Shown piece after piece: positions 28,330 to 35,753 of a stretch of 64,000 nucleotides of DNA (the stretch's first letter is position 1; each line of letters starts with the position of its first letter). The stretch covers positions 868,001 through 932,000 of the forward strand of contig JACRHT010000012.1 in NCBI GenBank assembly GCA_016217545.1, in the 5' to 3' direction. Made by a program: the position numbers and the translations under genes. The DNA is from Opitutia bacterium. Lineage in GTDB: Bacteria > Verrucomicrobiota > Verrucomicrobiia > Opitutales > Opitutaceae. The notes beneath the pieces are model-generated. The model made no database searches. It saw only the letters and a program-made list of their open reading frames with translations, and was not told where the DNA came from.

Positions 28330-29942
28330 ACGTTGTGCGGTGCCTGCGGCCGGAGTTCGACCAGCCAGACGTCGTTTTCGCGCTGGGGAAAGGTGCGGGT
28401 GAACAAGCCGTCGGCGCCGATCTCGACCGCTTCGTCGATGCGCGGGACACCCGCCGAGGCGGTGCGCAGCGTGGCGACTTGCGCGCGGGTGAGCTGCGCG
28501 GGCGAGCCGAGGTCGCGCCAAGCGGATTGGACGTCGTTTTGCCGGTAGCCGACGAGCGTGGCGGTGAGCCGATAGCGGCCGGGCTTCAGGCCGGCGAGGC
28601 GCAGCGCGACTTCGCCCTTCGCTTTCGCGGGCTGATCCTTGGCGTAGAACTGCTGATTGATCGCCGAAGGGCCCGGATGCGTGATCGTGAAGTCCCAGAA
28701 CAGCGCCTGCACGCCGCCGCCGGTGTCGCGGCAGACGAACGACTCCGTGTCGTTGTTCGCGAGCTCCGTCTCGCCGAGGCGATGAAGGAAACGATAGGCG
28801 AAATACGAGGGCTTGGGCAGATCCTGGTAGTTGAGCAGTCCGAAGCCGCCGTGGAACGGCGTGGTGCGCGGACCGGCTTCCTCAAAGATGTCGGTGAAGG
28901 TCCAATACGACATCGATTGCGCGGCCGCGCCGATGTGGCGGATCTTGTCCAGGATGAAGGCGGCGCTGTGGTAGCTGTCGTGCAGCGGATCCGACGGCGT
29001 GTAGGAGCTGCTCCACTCGGTGTAGTGCAGCTCGGTGCCGGCGAAGGACGAGCGCTCGATCTTGGCGCGCGTGCCGCGGACCTCGCCCGTGACGGCATTG
29101 CGGTCGGGCGAGAACACGGTGCCGGCGTTGCCCGTCTCGTCGAGGTAACCGCTGGAGGTGGCGTAGGTGTGCGTGCTGAGGAAATCGAGCGGCACCTTCT
29201 GCTCGGCGCAGAACGCAAGCGTCTCGTCGATCCAGCCGCTGCCAGCGGTGGCCGGGCCGCCGACGCGATAGGTGGCGTCGACGGACTTCACGGCGCGCGC
29301 GGTGGTGGCGTAGAGCTTCTTGTATTCGGCGAGACCGATGGGGAGGAACTCCTCGAAGGTGCGACCGCTGCTCTTGCCGAGCCAGAAGCCGTCAAGGTTG
29401 GGTTCGTTCCACACTTCGAAATACCACGAGCGCACTTCGTCGGCACCGTAGCGCTCGGTGACGTGGCGCACGAACGCGGCGATGAACGCCTCCCATTTCG
29501 CGTAGTCCTTCGGCGGCGTGACGTTCGCGCGATACCAGAAGATCGTGTCCTTCCCACTCGCGAGCGCCTCGGGCATGAAGCCGAGCTCGACGAACGGCTT
29601 CATGCCGATGCCGGTGATGAAGTCGAAGAGCTCGTCGACATACTGCCAGTTGTAGACCGCGCCGCCCTGCTTGTCCTCGTGGTAGACGCCCATGTCGTCG
29701 CAAAACAGGCCGTGGAAACGGATGTAGCGGAAGCCACAGTTCTCGCGGACGAAGCGCAGCTGACGCTGCCAGTCGGCGCGGAGGCCCTCGTTGGCGCGCC
29801 CGGCGCCGACGCAGAAGTTATACATCCGGCTCATCGGGCCGCGCGCTTGCGTGGCGTCGGCGGCGATGGTGCGAAGGGGTGATTCCGTCGCGGCGAGCGT
29901 TGCCAATGCGCCGAGGGAAAACAGGAGAGCGAGGCGGCGCAT
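28311..29942 (-). CDS. Secreted GH39 glycoside hydrolase (beta-xylosidase-like)
   Basis: 543 residues with a signal peptide (LALLFSLGALATLAATE). GH39 barrel with FRYIRFHGLFCDDMGVYHED, the acid/base E180 in YFEVWNEPNLDGFW and the probable nucleophile E309 in ELHYTEWSSSY. The C-terminal beta domain (about 430-530) is complete. GH39 contains beta-xylosidases and a few other activities, so the true substrate is open; in this locus xylosyl or other side-chain residues of hemicellulose fit. It follows the GH27 gene by 22 bases and ends within the operator of the GH130 operon. Confidence 0.88.
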   Translation of the reverse strand: MRRLALLFSLGALATLAATESPLRTIAADATQARGPMSRMYNFCVGAGRANEGLRADWQRQLRFVRENCGFRYIRFHGLFCDDMGVYHEDKQGGAVYNWQYVDELFDFITGIGMKPFVELGFMPEALASGKDTIFWYRANVTPPKDYAKWEAFIAAFVRHVTERYGADEVRSWYFEVWNEPNLDGFWLGKSSGRTFEEFLPIGLAEYKKLYATTARAVKSVDATYRVGGPATAGSGWIDETLAFCAEQKVPLDFLSTHTYATSSGYLDETGNAGTVFSPDRNAVTGEVRGTRAKIERSSFAGTELHYTEWSSSYTPSDPLHDSYHSAAFILDKIRHIGAAAQSMSYWTFTDIFEEAGPRTTPFHGGFGLLNYQDLPKPSYFAYRFLHRLGETELANNDTESFVCRDTGGGVQALFWDFTITHPGPSAINQQFYAKDQPAKAKGEVALRLAGLKPGRYRLTATLVGYRQNDVQSAWRDLGSPAQLTRAQVATLRTASAGVPRIDEAVEIGADGLFTRTFPQRENDVWLVELRPQAPHNVSSGEQ

Positions 29943-29964
29943 GGGCGGCGAAGGCGGGCGCGTT

Positions 29965-31173
29965 CTAGCGTGCGGCCGGTGTGAGCCGGAACAGCGCGAC
30001 GTCGTGCGACTCGACGCGCACGGTGAGCGGCTTGCTCGTGTCGCCCGCGTCTTTCTTCGCCCACACGTCGCGCACTTGGTAGGTGCGGCGGTCGAGCGTC
30101 CAGAGTCGATCCCACTCGATCGTGAGATCGGCGGCCGCGGTGGAGGTGTTGAGCGCGCAGACGGCCCAGTCGCCGCCGCTGAGGGGCTTGATCCAGACTT
30201 CGATGTTCTTCGCGGGTTCGGCGAGGGCGCGGAAGCCCTGTTTGCCGAGCTTGTCCTGATCGATGGCGATGACGTCCTTGTCCGTGAGGATCGCGCGAAT
30301 CTCGGGCTTCATGTGCGTGACGTCATTGCCGGCCATGAGCGGCGCGGCGAGCATGCACCAGAGGGAAAAATGTGCGCGCGACTCGGCGAGCGAGAGGCCG
30401 CCGTTGCCGACTTCGAGCATGTCGGGGTCGTTCCAGTGACCGGGACCGGCGAACTTGTTCAGGCCGTCGGCGCCGACGTTTTCGACGAGGCTGTATTGGA
30501 GATCGAGCAGGCGTTTCCAGCCCGACTCCCAGCCTTTGCGGCCGTCGTAGGAGTCGTAGATGTCGCCGGTGGTGCGCCAGAGGTGGCCGATGTCGGCGGC
30601 CCACTCCCAGGGTTTGTTCTGGCCCCATTCGCAGATGGAGAAGACCACGGGCCGGCCGGCGGCGAAGAGGGCGTCGCGCATGCGCGTGTAGGCGTCCTTG
30701 GCGTTCGCGTCGCCGTGGTTGCACCAGTCGTATTTGAGGTAGTCGACGCCCCAGGAGGCAAAGAGGCGCGCGTCCTGGAATTCGTGGCCCCAGCTGCCCG
30801 GGTAATCGCCGCAGGTGCGCGTGCCGGCGCAGGAATAGATGCCGAACTTGAAGCCGCGCTCGTGCAGGTAGTCGCCGAGCGCCTTCATGCCGCTCGGGAA
30901 TTTCTGCGGATCGGGGACGAGGCTGCCGTTGGCGTCGCGCTGTTTGAGCGACCAGCAGTCGTCGATCACGATGTAGACGTAGCCGGCGTCGCGCATGCCG
31001 TTCGCGACCATGGCGTCGGCGGTCTGCTTGATCAGCGTTTCGTGGATGTCGGACGCGAACGTGTTCCACGTGTTCCAGCCCATGGGCGGCGTGAGCGCGA
31101 GATTGTCGAATTTCTTGGCCATGGCGGTGAAAGCTAGGGCGGAGGAGAGAACGAACGCGGAAAGAATTTTCAT
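29965..31173 (-). CDS. Secreted GH27 alpha-galactosidase
   Basis: 402 residues from the ATG at 31173, which gives the signal peptide MKILSAFVLSSALAFTAMA; a longer start at 31206 runs into an intergenic repeat. GH27 hallmarks: LALTPPMGWNTWNTF, IDDCWS, nucleophile D149 in YLKYDWCN, acid/base D204 in WRTTGDI, and WNDPDMLEVGNGGLS. A C-terminal beta-sandwich completes the protein. It removes alpha-1,6-galactose side chains from galactomannan and raffinose-type sugars. Upstream partner of the GH39 gene. No AraC-type site is seen directly in front of it; it may be read from the CE7-GH1 promoter. Confidence 0.93.
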   Translation of the reverse strand: MKILSAFVLSSALAFTAMAKKFDNLALTPPMGWNTWNTFASDIHETLIKQTADAMVANGMRDAGYVYIVIDDCWSLKQRDANGSLVPDPQKFPSGMKALGDYLHERGFKFGIYSCAGTRTCGDYPGSWGHEFQDARLFASWGVDYLKYDWCNHGDANAKDAYTRMRDALFAAGRPVVFSICEWGQNKPWEWAADIGHLWRTTGDIYDSYDGRKGWESGWKRLLDLQYSLVENVGADGLNKFAGPGHWNDPDMLEVGNGGLSLAESRAHFSLWCMLAAPLMAGNDVTHMKPEIRAILTDKDVIAIDQDKLGKQGFRALAEPAKNIEVWIKPLSGGDWAVCALNTSTAAADLTIEWDRLWTLDRRTYQVRDVWAKKDAGDTSKPLTVRVESHDVALFRLTPAAR

Positions 31174-31190
31174 GGGGGAGGAAGAGGAGA

Positions 31191-31308
31191 AACCACGAAT
31201 GAACACGAATGGACACGAATGAACTGGCGTGCGATTGCCGACGCGAGAGACCGCGGCGACGATCTTGGCTCCCGGTATTCGTGTGAATTCGTGTCCATTC
31301 GTGGTTGG
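31191..31308. repeat. Inverted pair of 10-bp tandem repeats between GH27 and GH1 genes
   Basis: Left arm: three tandem copies of ACGAATGRAC (31195-31224). Right arm: three copies of the complementary type ATTCGTGTNN (31277-31306). The two arms face each other over about 52 bases, so the whole can fold as a large imperfect hairpin. Such ATTCGTG-rich repeats recur between genes in many genomes and are not genes. It lies in an operon-like stretch and could act as an attenuator or processing site between the two transcripts. Confidence 0.7.
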
Positions 31309-31324
31309 ACGGTTGGGTCGGAAA

Positions 31325-32692
31325 TCACGCCGGCAGGTTCGCGCCGTTGGTGCGGATGAGCTCGCGATACCAGTAATAAGAATCCTTGGGCGTGCGCTTC
31401 TGCGTCTGGTAGTCGACGTGGATGAGGCCGAAGCGGTCCTTGTAGCCTTCCTTCCACTCGAAGTTGTCCATCACGGACCAATAGAAATAGCCGGCCACGG
31501 GCACGCCCTCGACGACAGCGCGCTTCATCGCGCCGAGGTAGCGCGCCATGAAGTCGATGCGTTGCGGGTCGTGGACCTTGCCGTCGAGGTGGACGAAGTC
31601 GGTGTTGCAGTAGCCGTTTTCGGTGAAGACGACGGGGAGCTGGTAACGCTCGTGGATGAACCGCGCGGCCCAATACGTCGCATCGGGTGCGATGTTCAGC
31701 CACGGGAGCGTGCCGCGCGCGTTGCCGATGCCCCACGGATTCGGGACGTTCTCCGGCGAGCCGTCGGGCTTCGCGCGCACGAGCCAGCCGGAGTAGCAGT
31801 TGTAGCCGGTGAAATCGATCGGCTGCGCGATGAGCTTGAGATCGGCGTCGGTGACCTGCGGCATGTCGGCGCCGAACGCGGCTGCGGCGTCGTGCGGGTA
31901 GTGGCCAAGGTGCACGGGATCCATCCACCACGAGATGTTCCACATGTTTTTGTTCGTGCACCCGAAGTAGTCGCGGCGCGCGGCCTCGATGTCGGCGGCG
32001 GAATTCGTAGCGGGGATGCGCTCGCGGCCGGTGTGCGCGATGGAGACCTGGATCGGGCCCTTGCAACGGGCGCGCAGCGCCTGCGTGGCGCGGCCGTGCG
32101 CCATGAGCAGGTGGTGCGAACCGAGCAGACACTCGCGGAAACTGAGGCGCTGGCCGGGCGCGAACATGCCTTCGTGATAGCCGAGGCCGATGACGACGGG
32201 CGGCTCGTTGAGCGTCATCCAGTGCTTCACGCGATCGCCGAGTTTGTCGGCCACGACGGCGGCGTAGTCGCCGAACCATTCGACGATCTCGCGATTGCCC
32301 CACGCGCCGCGCAATTGCAGCGCCTGCGGCAAATCCCAGTGAAACAGCGTCACCCACGGCGTGACGCCGGCGGCGAGCAGTTCGTCGACGAGGCGATCGT
32401 AGAAGGCGAGGCCCTGGTCGTTCACGCGGCCGGTGCCTTCGGGCATCACTCGCGGCCAGGAGACGGAGAGACGGTAGGCTCGCGCGCCCATGTCGCGCAT
32501 GAGCGCGACGTCCTCCGCGTAACGGTGGTAGTGGTCGCAGGCGACGTCGCCATTGTGGTCCTCGAAGATTTTGCCGGGCTCGTGCGTAAACACGTCCCAC
32601 ACGGACGGACCGCGACCGTCGGTCGCGACGGCGCCTTCGATTTGGTAGGCGGCCGCAGCGGCGCCCCAGGTGAAGTCTTTCGGAAACGACAT
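31325..32692 (-). CDS. GH1 beta-glycosidase (beta-glucosidase)
   Basis: 455 residues, cytoplasmic. N-terminus FPKDFTWGAAAAAYQIEGAV, acid/base E163 in MTLNEPPVV, nucleophile E358 in VFTENGYCN, and the C-terminal GYFYWSVMDNFEWKEGYKDR FGL signature. Complete and of usual length. GH1 enzymes hydrolyse beta-glucosides, beta-mannosides or beta-galactosides; here it could take glucosyl residues from (galacto)glucomannan. It follows the CE7 esterase by 12 bases in one transcription unit with an AraC-type promoter. A second GH1 gene lies at 38.3 kb, with a differing acid/base motif. Confidence 0.94.
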   Translation of the reverse strand: MSFPKDFTWGAAAAAYQIEGAVATDGRGPSVWDVFTHEPGKIFEDHNGDVACDHYHRYAEDVALMRDMGARAYRLSVSWPRVMPEGTGRVNDQGLAFYDRLVDELLAAGVTPWVTLFHWDLPQALQLRGAWGNREIVEWFGDYAAVVADKLGDRVKHWMTLNEPPVVIGLGYHEGMFAPGQRLSFRECLLGSHHLLMAHGRATQALRARCKGPIQVSIAHTGRERIPATNSAADIEAARRDYFGCTNKNMWNISWWMDPVHLGHYPHDAAAAFGADMPQVTDADLKLIAQPIDFTGYNCYSGWLVRAKPDGSPENVPNPWGIGNARGTLPWLNIAPDATYWAARFIHERYQLPVVFTENGYCNTDFVHLDGKVHDPQRIDFMARYLGAMKRAVVEGVPVAGYFYWSVMDNFEWKEGYKDRFGLIHVDYQTQKRTPKDSYYWYRELIRTNGANLPA

Positions 32693-32704
32693 GGTGGCGA
32701 TGGC

Positions 32705-34072
32705 TTACTTCAGTCCAAGGAACTGCCGGATGTGCTCCTGAATCGCCTCGCCCTGCTCCGGCGTGTAGACGTGCGCGAGCTCGAGCGTGAGGCCGAGCGT
32801 TTTGGGCGCGCGGATGAGGTTGTAGGCGGCGTAGATCGAGGTCGGCGTGCAGACGTCGTCGTTGTAACCCCACGTGTAGTAGCCGGGGACTTTGATGCGT
32901 TTGGCGAAGTTCACGCCGTCGTAGTAGGAGGTCGTGGCGATCTTTGCGGGCGTCGCGTGCGGCGCCGGATCGGGGAAGTGCCATTGGCGGAACGGCCACG
33001 GCCAGCCCGAGGCGCGACCATGCAAGTCGCCGGTGAGGTCGCAGCCGGCCGGATGCGTGACCGCAATCGCCGTGACGCGCGAGTCGAGCGCGCCCGCGAC
33101 GAGCGAGAGCCAGCCGCCCTGACTGCCGCCGGCGACGACGAGACGTTTGCCGTCCCAGTTGCCGCGCGAGGCGAGAAAATCGTTCGCGCGCAGCACACCG
33201 AGGAACACGCGGCGGTAGTAATAGGCTTCCTTGTCGTCGAAGTTGAAGAAGCAGTAGTCGTTCAACGCGCCGGCGCCGAGCTGGTCGTAGACTTCCTGCG
33301 GCAGGTTGACCGGGATGCCGTGGATGCCGATCTCGAGTGTGATCGCGCCCTCGGCGGCGGTGCCTTTGTCGCCGGCATACGGCCGCACGCCGGCGCCGGG
33401 GACGCGGAGGAGCGCGGGATATTTGCCCGGTTGCTTCGGCTCGCAATAGATGCCGTAGATGCGGCCCTTGATCGCGTTCCAGTCGGGGCTGACGACACGG
33501 AAGCTGACGTGATAGACGTTCACCTTGTCGGTGCATTGGTCCGGCAGGAGCGTGAGTTTGGCCTCCATCGGAACCTTCGCGAGATCCTCGCGGCCCTTTT
33601 GCCAGAACGCGTCGAAGTCGGCGGGCTCGGTCTGCGTCGGCGCGATTTTTTCGGGCGCGAACGCGGCGGTGGCGACGCCTTTCACTTCGCGGCCGGCGAC
33701 CTTGGCGGTGACGATGCAGCGGAGGAAGCCCGGCTCCTTGAGCGTGCCGCCGTCGATCACGAGTCCGTCGAGCGGCACGATGGCGCTCTTCGTTTCCGTG
33801 GGACGCAGTTCCTGGCCCGCTTGGTAGGTGACGGCGACATTCTCGATCGGCTCGTTGTCGGCGACGACGCTGACGCGGAACTTCGCCGACTCGCCGAGCT
33901 GATAGGTCCAGTCGCGATGGTCGGGCGCGACGCGCACCTGGACGGTGGCGATGCGCAGCTGGGCCTGCGGCGGGACGGGCGTGATGGCGGAGTTGGCGGA
34001 CAAGTCGCCGGCGGAGACGTTCATGGCGGCAAGGACGAGTGCGCTCGCGAACAGGAAACGAGGCGTGTGCAT
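32705..34072 (-). CDS. Secreted CE7 acetyl esterase (AXE1 family)
   Basis: 455 residues with a signal peptide (FLFASALVLAAMNVSAGD). An N-terminal beta domain (about 35-140) precedes an alpha/beta-hydrolase of the acetyl-xylan-esterase/cephalosporin-C-deacetylase type. The nucleophile S317 is in VVAGGSQGGWLS, the Asp in GYNDDVCTPTS and the His in LELAHVYTPEQ. It removes acetyl groups from xylan or mannan-derived sugars in the periplasm or outside. The extra N-terminal domain makes it longer than Bacillus CE7 (about 320 residues). First gene of the CE7-GH1 unit; candidate promoter 24 bases upstream. Confidence 0.9.
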   Translation of the reverse strand: MHTPRFLFASALVLAAMNVSAGDLSANSAITPVPPQAQLRIATVQVRVAPDHRDWTYQLGESAKFRVSVVADNEPIENVAVTYQAGQELRPTETKSAIVPLDGLVIDGGTLKEPGFLRCIVTAKVAGREVKGVATAAFAPEKIAPTQTEPADFDAFWQKGREDLAKVPMEAKLTLLPDQCTDKVNVYHVSFRVVSPDWNAIKGRIYGIYCEPKQPGKYPALLRVPGAGVRPYAGDKGTAAEGAITLEIGIHGIPVNLPQEVYDQLGAGALNDYCFFNFDDKEAYYYRRVFLGVLRANDFLASRGNWDGKRLVVAGGSQGGWLSLVAGALDSRVTAIAVTHPAGCDLTGDLHGRASGWPWPFRQWHFPDPAPHATPAKIATTSYYDGVNFAKRIKVPGYYTWGYNDDVCTPTSIYAAYNLIRAPKTLGLTLELAHVYTPEQGEAIQEHIRQFLGLK

Positions 34073-34096
34073 GGGGTGAAGAGTGGGGGAGACGAC

Positions 34097-34150
34097 AGTT
34101 TAGGGCAAAGTGCGCGGCGGGGGAATGAGGTCGTTTGTTGCGGGATTGAG
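34097..34150 (-). promoter_or_regulatory. Class II AraC-type promoter, site D (CE7-GH1 unit)
   Basis: On the minus strand: distal CTCAA (34146-34150), proximal ACCTCATT (34124-34131, one change from the other sites) exactly 21 bp downstream, a 21-base spacer and the -10 box TAAACT (34097-34102). The predicted leader is about 18 bases. Fourth instance of the same architecture. Confidence 0.65.
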
Positions 34151-34151
34151 A

Positions 34152-34235
34152 GGTGGAGCACGTTGACCTCAACGCGCTCGGACGTCGCGCCGGCGGCGGG
34201 AGCCCTTGAACGCGTTGGGGTCAACGCGTTCCACC
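34152..34235. repeat. 25-bp imperfect inverted repeat between MFS and CE7 genes
   Basis: Arms 34152-34176 (GGTGGAGCACGTTGACCTCA..) and 34211-34235 (..GTCAACGCGTTCCACC) match at 22 of 25 positions, with a 34-base GC-rich loop. It begins 2 bases past site D and ends 4 bases before the stop of the minus-strand symporter gene, so its hairpin would sit at that transcript's 3' end. No T-run is present. It looks like a non-autonomous palindromic element (REPIN or MITE type) that may also limit read-through. Confidence 0.75.
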
Positions 34236-34239
34236 GTGC

Positions 34240-35742
34240 TCAAACCCGGCCGCGCCGCGCCTCGAGCTGGCGGCGGATGTCGAGCATCACGTCCTGCGTG
34301 AGCGGAAATTTCGCCAGCGCCACCAAGGCGAGCAGCAGGCCGGCGATCGGAATCGTCGCGAGCAGGAAGCGCATCATGAACAGCGCGTGCTCGGTCTGGT
34401 TGCCGCCGAGGGCGACGTCGAAGCCGGTGCCGGCGAGGATGAAGCCCGCCGCGCCCGCGCCGAGCGCCATGCCGCACTTCATGATCCACGAGGCGGCGGA
34501 CGAGAACACGCCTTCACGGCGCTGGCCGGTTTGCAGTTCGTCGTAGTCGATCACGTCCGCGAGCATCGAGCCGTCGAGCGTCCAGAAGCCGGCGCCGGTG
34601 AACGCGATGAAGCCCGACGCCAGCGGCTGCAGCCACGGATGCGCCGGGTCGTAGAACCACCACGTCGCCACGAACACGCCGATCGCGGTCAGCATCACCG
34701 CGCGCATGCCGTGGCGTTTGCCGAGTCGGTGCGCGATCGCCGTGAAGGTCGGAATGCCCGCGAAGCCGAGCAGCATGCCCGAGACGCCCATCCAAAAATT
34801 CCAGCCCGCGCCCGCCGCAAGGTCGCCGCGGCAGACGTAGTAGACGGTGTCGTAGTAACCCAGCGTGCCGACCATGCTCAGGCCCATGCCGTAGGCGAGG
34901 CGCATGCCGATGAGCAGCAGGAACGGCCGGCACGATGCCGTCTGTTTCACCGACGTGATGAGCGACGTGCGCTCCTGTTTGCCCGCGACGAGCTTGTCGT
35001 AGTAGCGCTCGCGCACCGTGAGGAACAACACGACGCCGGCCACGACCATCAGCGCGCCGAGGATCATGCAGTAAACCTGCGCGGCGAGAACGATGTTGGG
35101 GTGCGAACCCGCCGGTGCGGGCGCCCACGCGGCGGTGCTGTGCAAAAGCGAGAGGACGCGCTCGCCGGCGTTGGTGGAGGTGGCGCCGACCCAGAGCGCG
35201 AGCGTGGTGAACTGCGCGGCGAAAAACAGGCCGAGTTCCGGCAGCTTCTGCACGGCGTATTTGTAGGACTGCACGCTCGTGCGCTCGTGGTAGTCCGGCG
35301 TCAGCTCGGACCCGAGGCTGACATACGGCATGTAGAAGCAGCTCATCACGGGGATGTAGAGCGCCGACGAGATCACCATGAACCAGAAGTAACTCATCTG
35401 GCTCCAACCCGGGTGCACCCAGAACAAGAGCGGCAGGCAAACGCCCGCGATGATCGAGCCGACGAGCATGAACGGCCGACGCCGCCCCCAGCGCGTGCGC
35501 GTGTTGTCCGACCACCAGCCGAACAGCGGATCCGAGAACGCGTCGAACACGCGGTTCAGCATGATCGCCGTGCTCACGAGTGCCGGCGAGACCCCGAGCC
35601 CGATGTTGAAGACCTGGTTGACCAGCGTCGGGTAGAGCCAGTGGCCCCACATATCGAGGACGGTGCCGAGGCCGTAGCCGAGCTTCTGCGGCACGGGCAC
35701 GCGATCTTCCAGAGCGGTGACATGCGGGGCGGGGGAACTCAT
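34240..35742 (-). CDS. GPH-family sugar:cation symporter (MFS)
   Basis: 500 residues with about 12 helices: PVPQKLGYGLGTVLDMWGHW, DPLFGWWSDNTRTRWGRRRP, DVIDYDELQTGQRREGVFSS and an end of LTQDVMLDIRRQLEARRGRV. It resembles the symporter at 23065-24642 over its full length, so the pair arose by duplication. It follows the GH2 beta-galactosidase gene by 11 bases. Together with the GH74/GH31/GH1 genes it may import xyloglucan oligosaccharides or galactose-containing fragments; substrate unproven. Confidence 0.9.
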   Translation of the reverse strand: MSSPAPHVTALEDRVPVPQKLGYGLGTVLDMWGHWLYPTLVNQVFNIGLGVSPALVSTAIMLNRVFDAFSDPLFGWWSDNTRTRWGRRRPFMLVGSIIAGVCLPLLFWVHPGWSQMSYFWFMVISSALYIPVMSCFYMPYVSLGSELTPDYHERTSVQSYKYAVQKLPELGLFFAAQFTTLALWVGATSTNAGERVLSLLHSTAAWAPAPAGSHPNIVLAAQVYCMILGALMVVAGVVLFLTVRERYYDKLVAGKQERTSLITSVKQTASCRPFLLLIGMRLAYGMGLSMVGTLGYYDTVYYVCRGDLAAGAGWNFWMGVSGMLLGFAGIPTFTAIAHRLGKRHGMRAVMLTAIGVFVATWWFYDPAHPWLQPLASGFIAFTGAGFWTLDGSMLADVIDYDELQTGQRREGVFSSAASWIMKCGMALGAGAAGFILAGTGFDVALGGNQTEHALFMMRFLLATIPIAGLLLALVALAKFPLTQDVMLDIRRQLEARRGRV

Positions 35743-35753
35743 GGGAGATTTCT

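Noticed and set aside
16426-34150. Shared AATGAGTT-type sites as plain chance similarity
   Set aside because: One octamer could recur by chance, but the fixed 21-bp distances to both a second half-site and a -10 box in all four cases, each before a gene start, argue against it.
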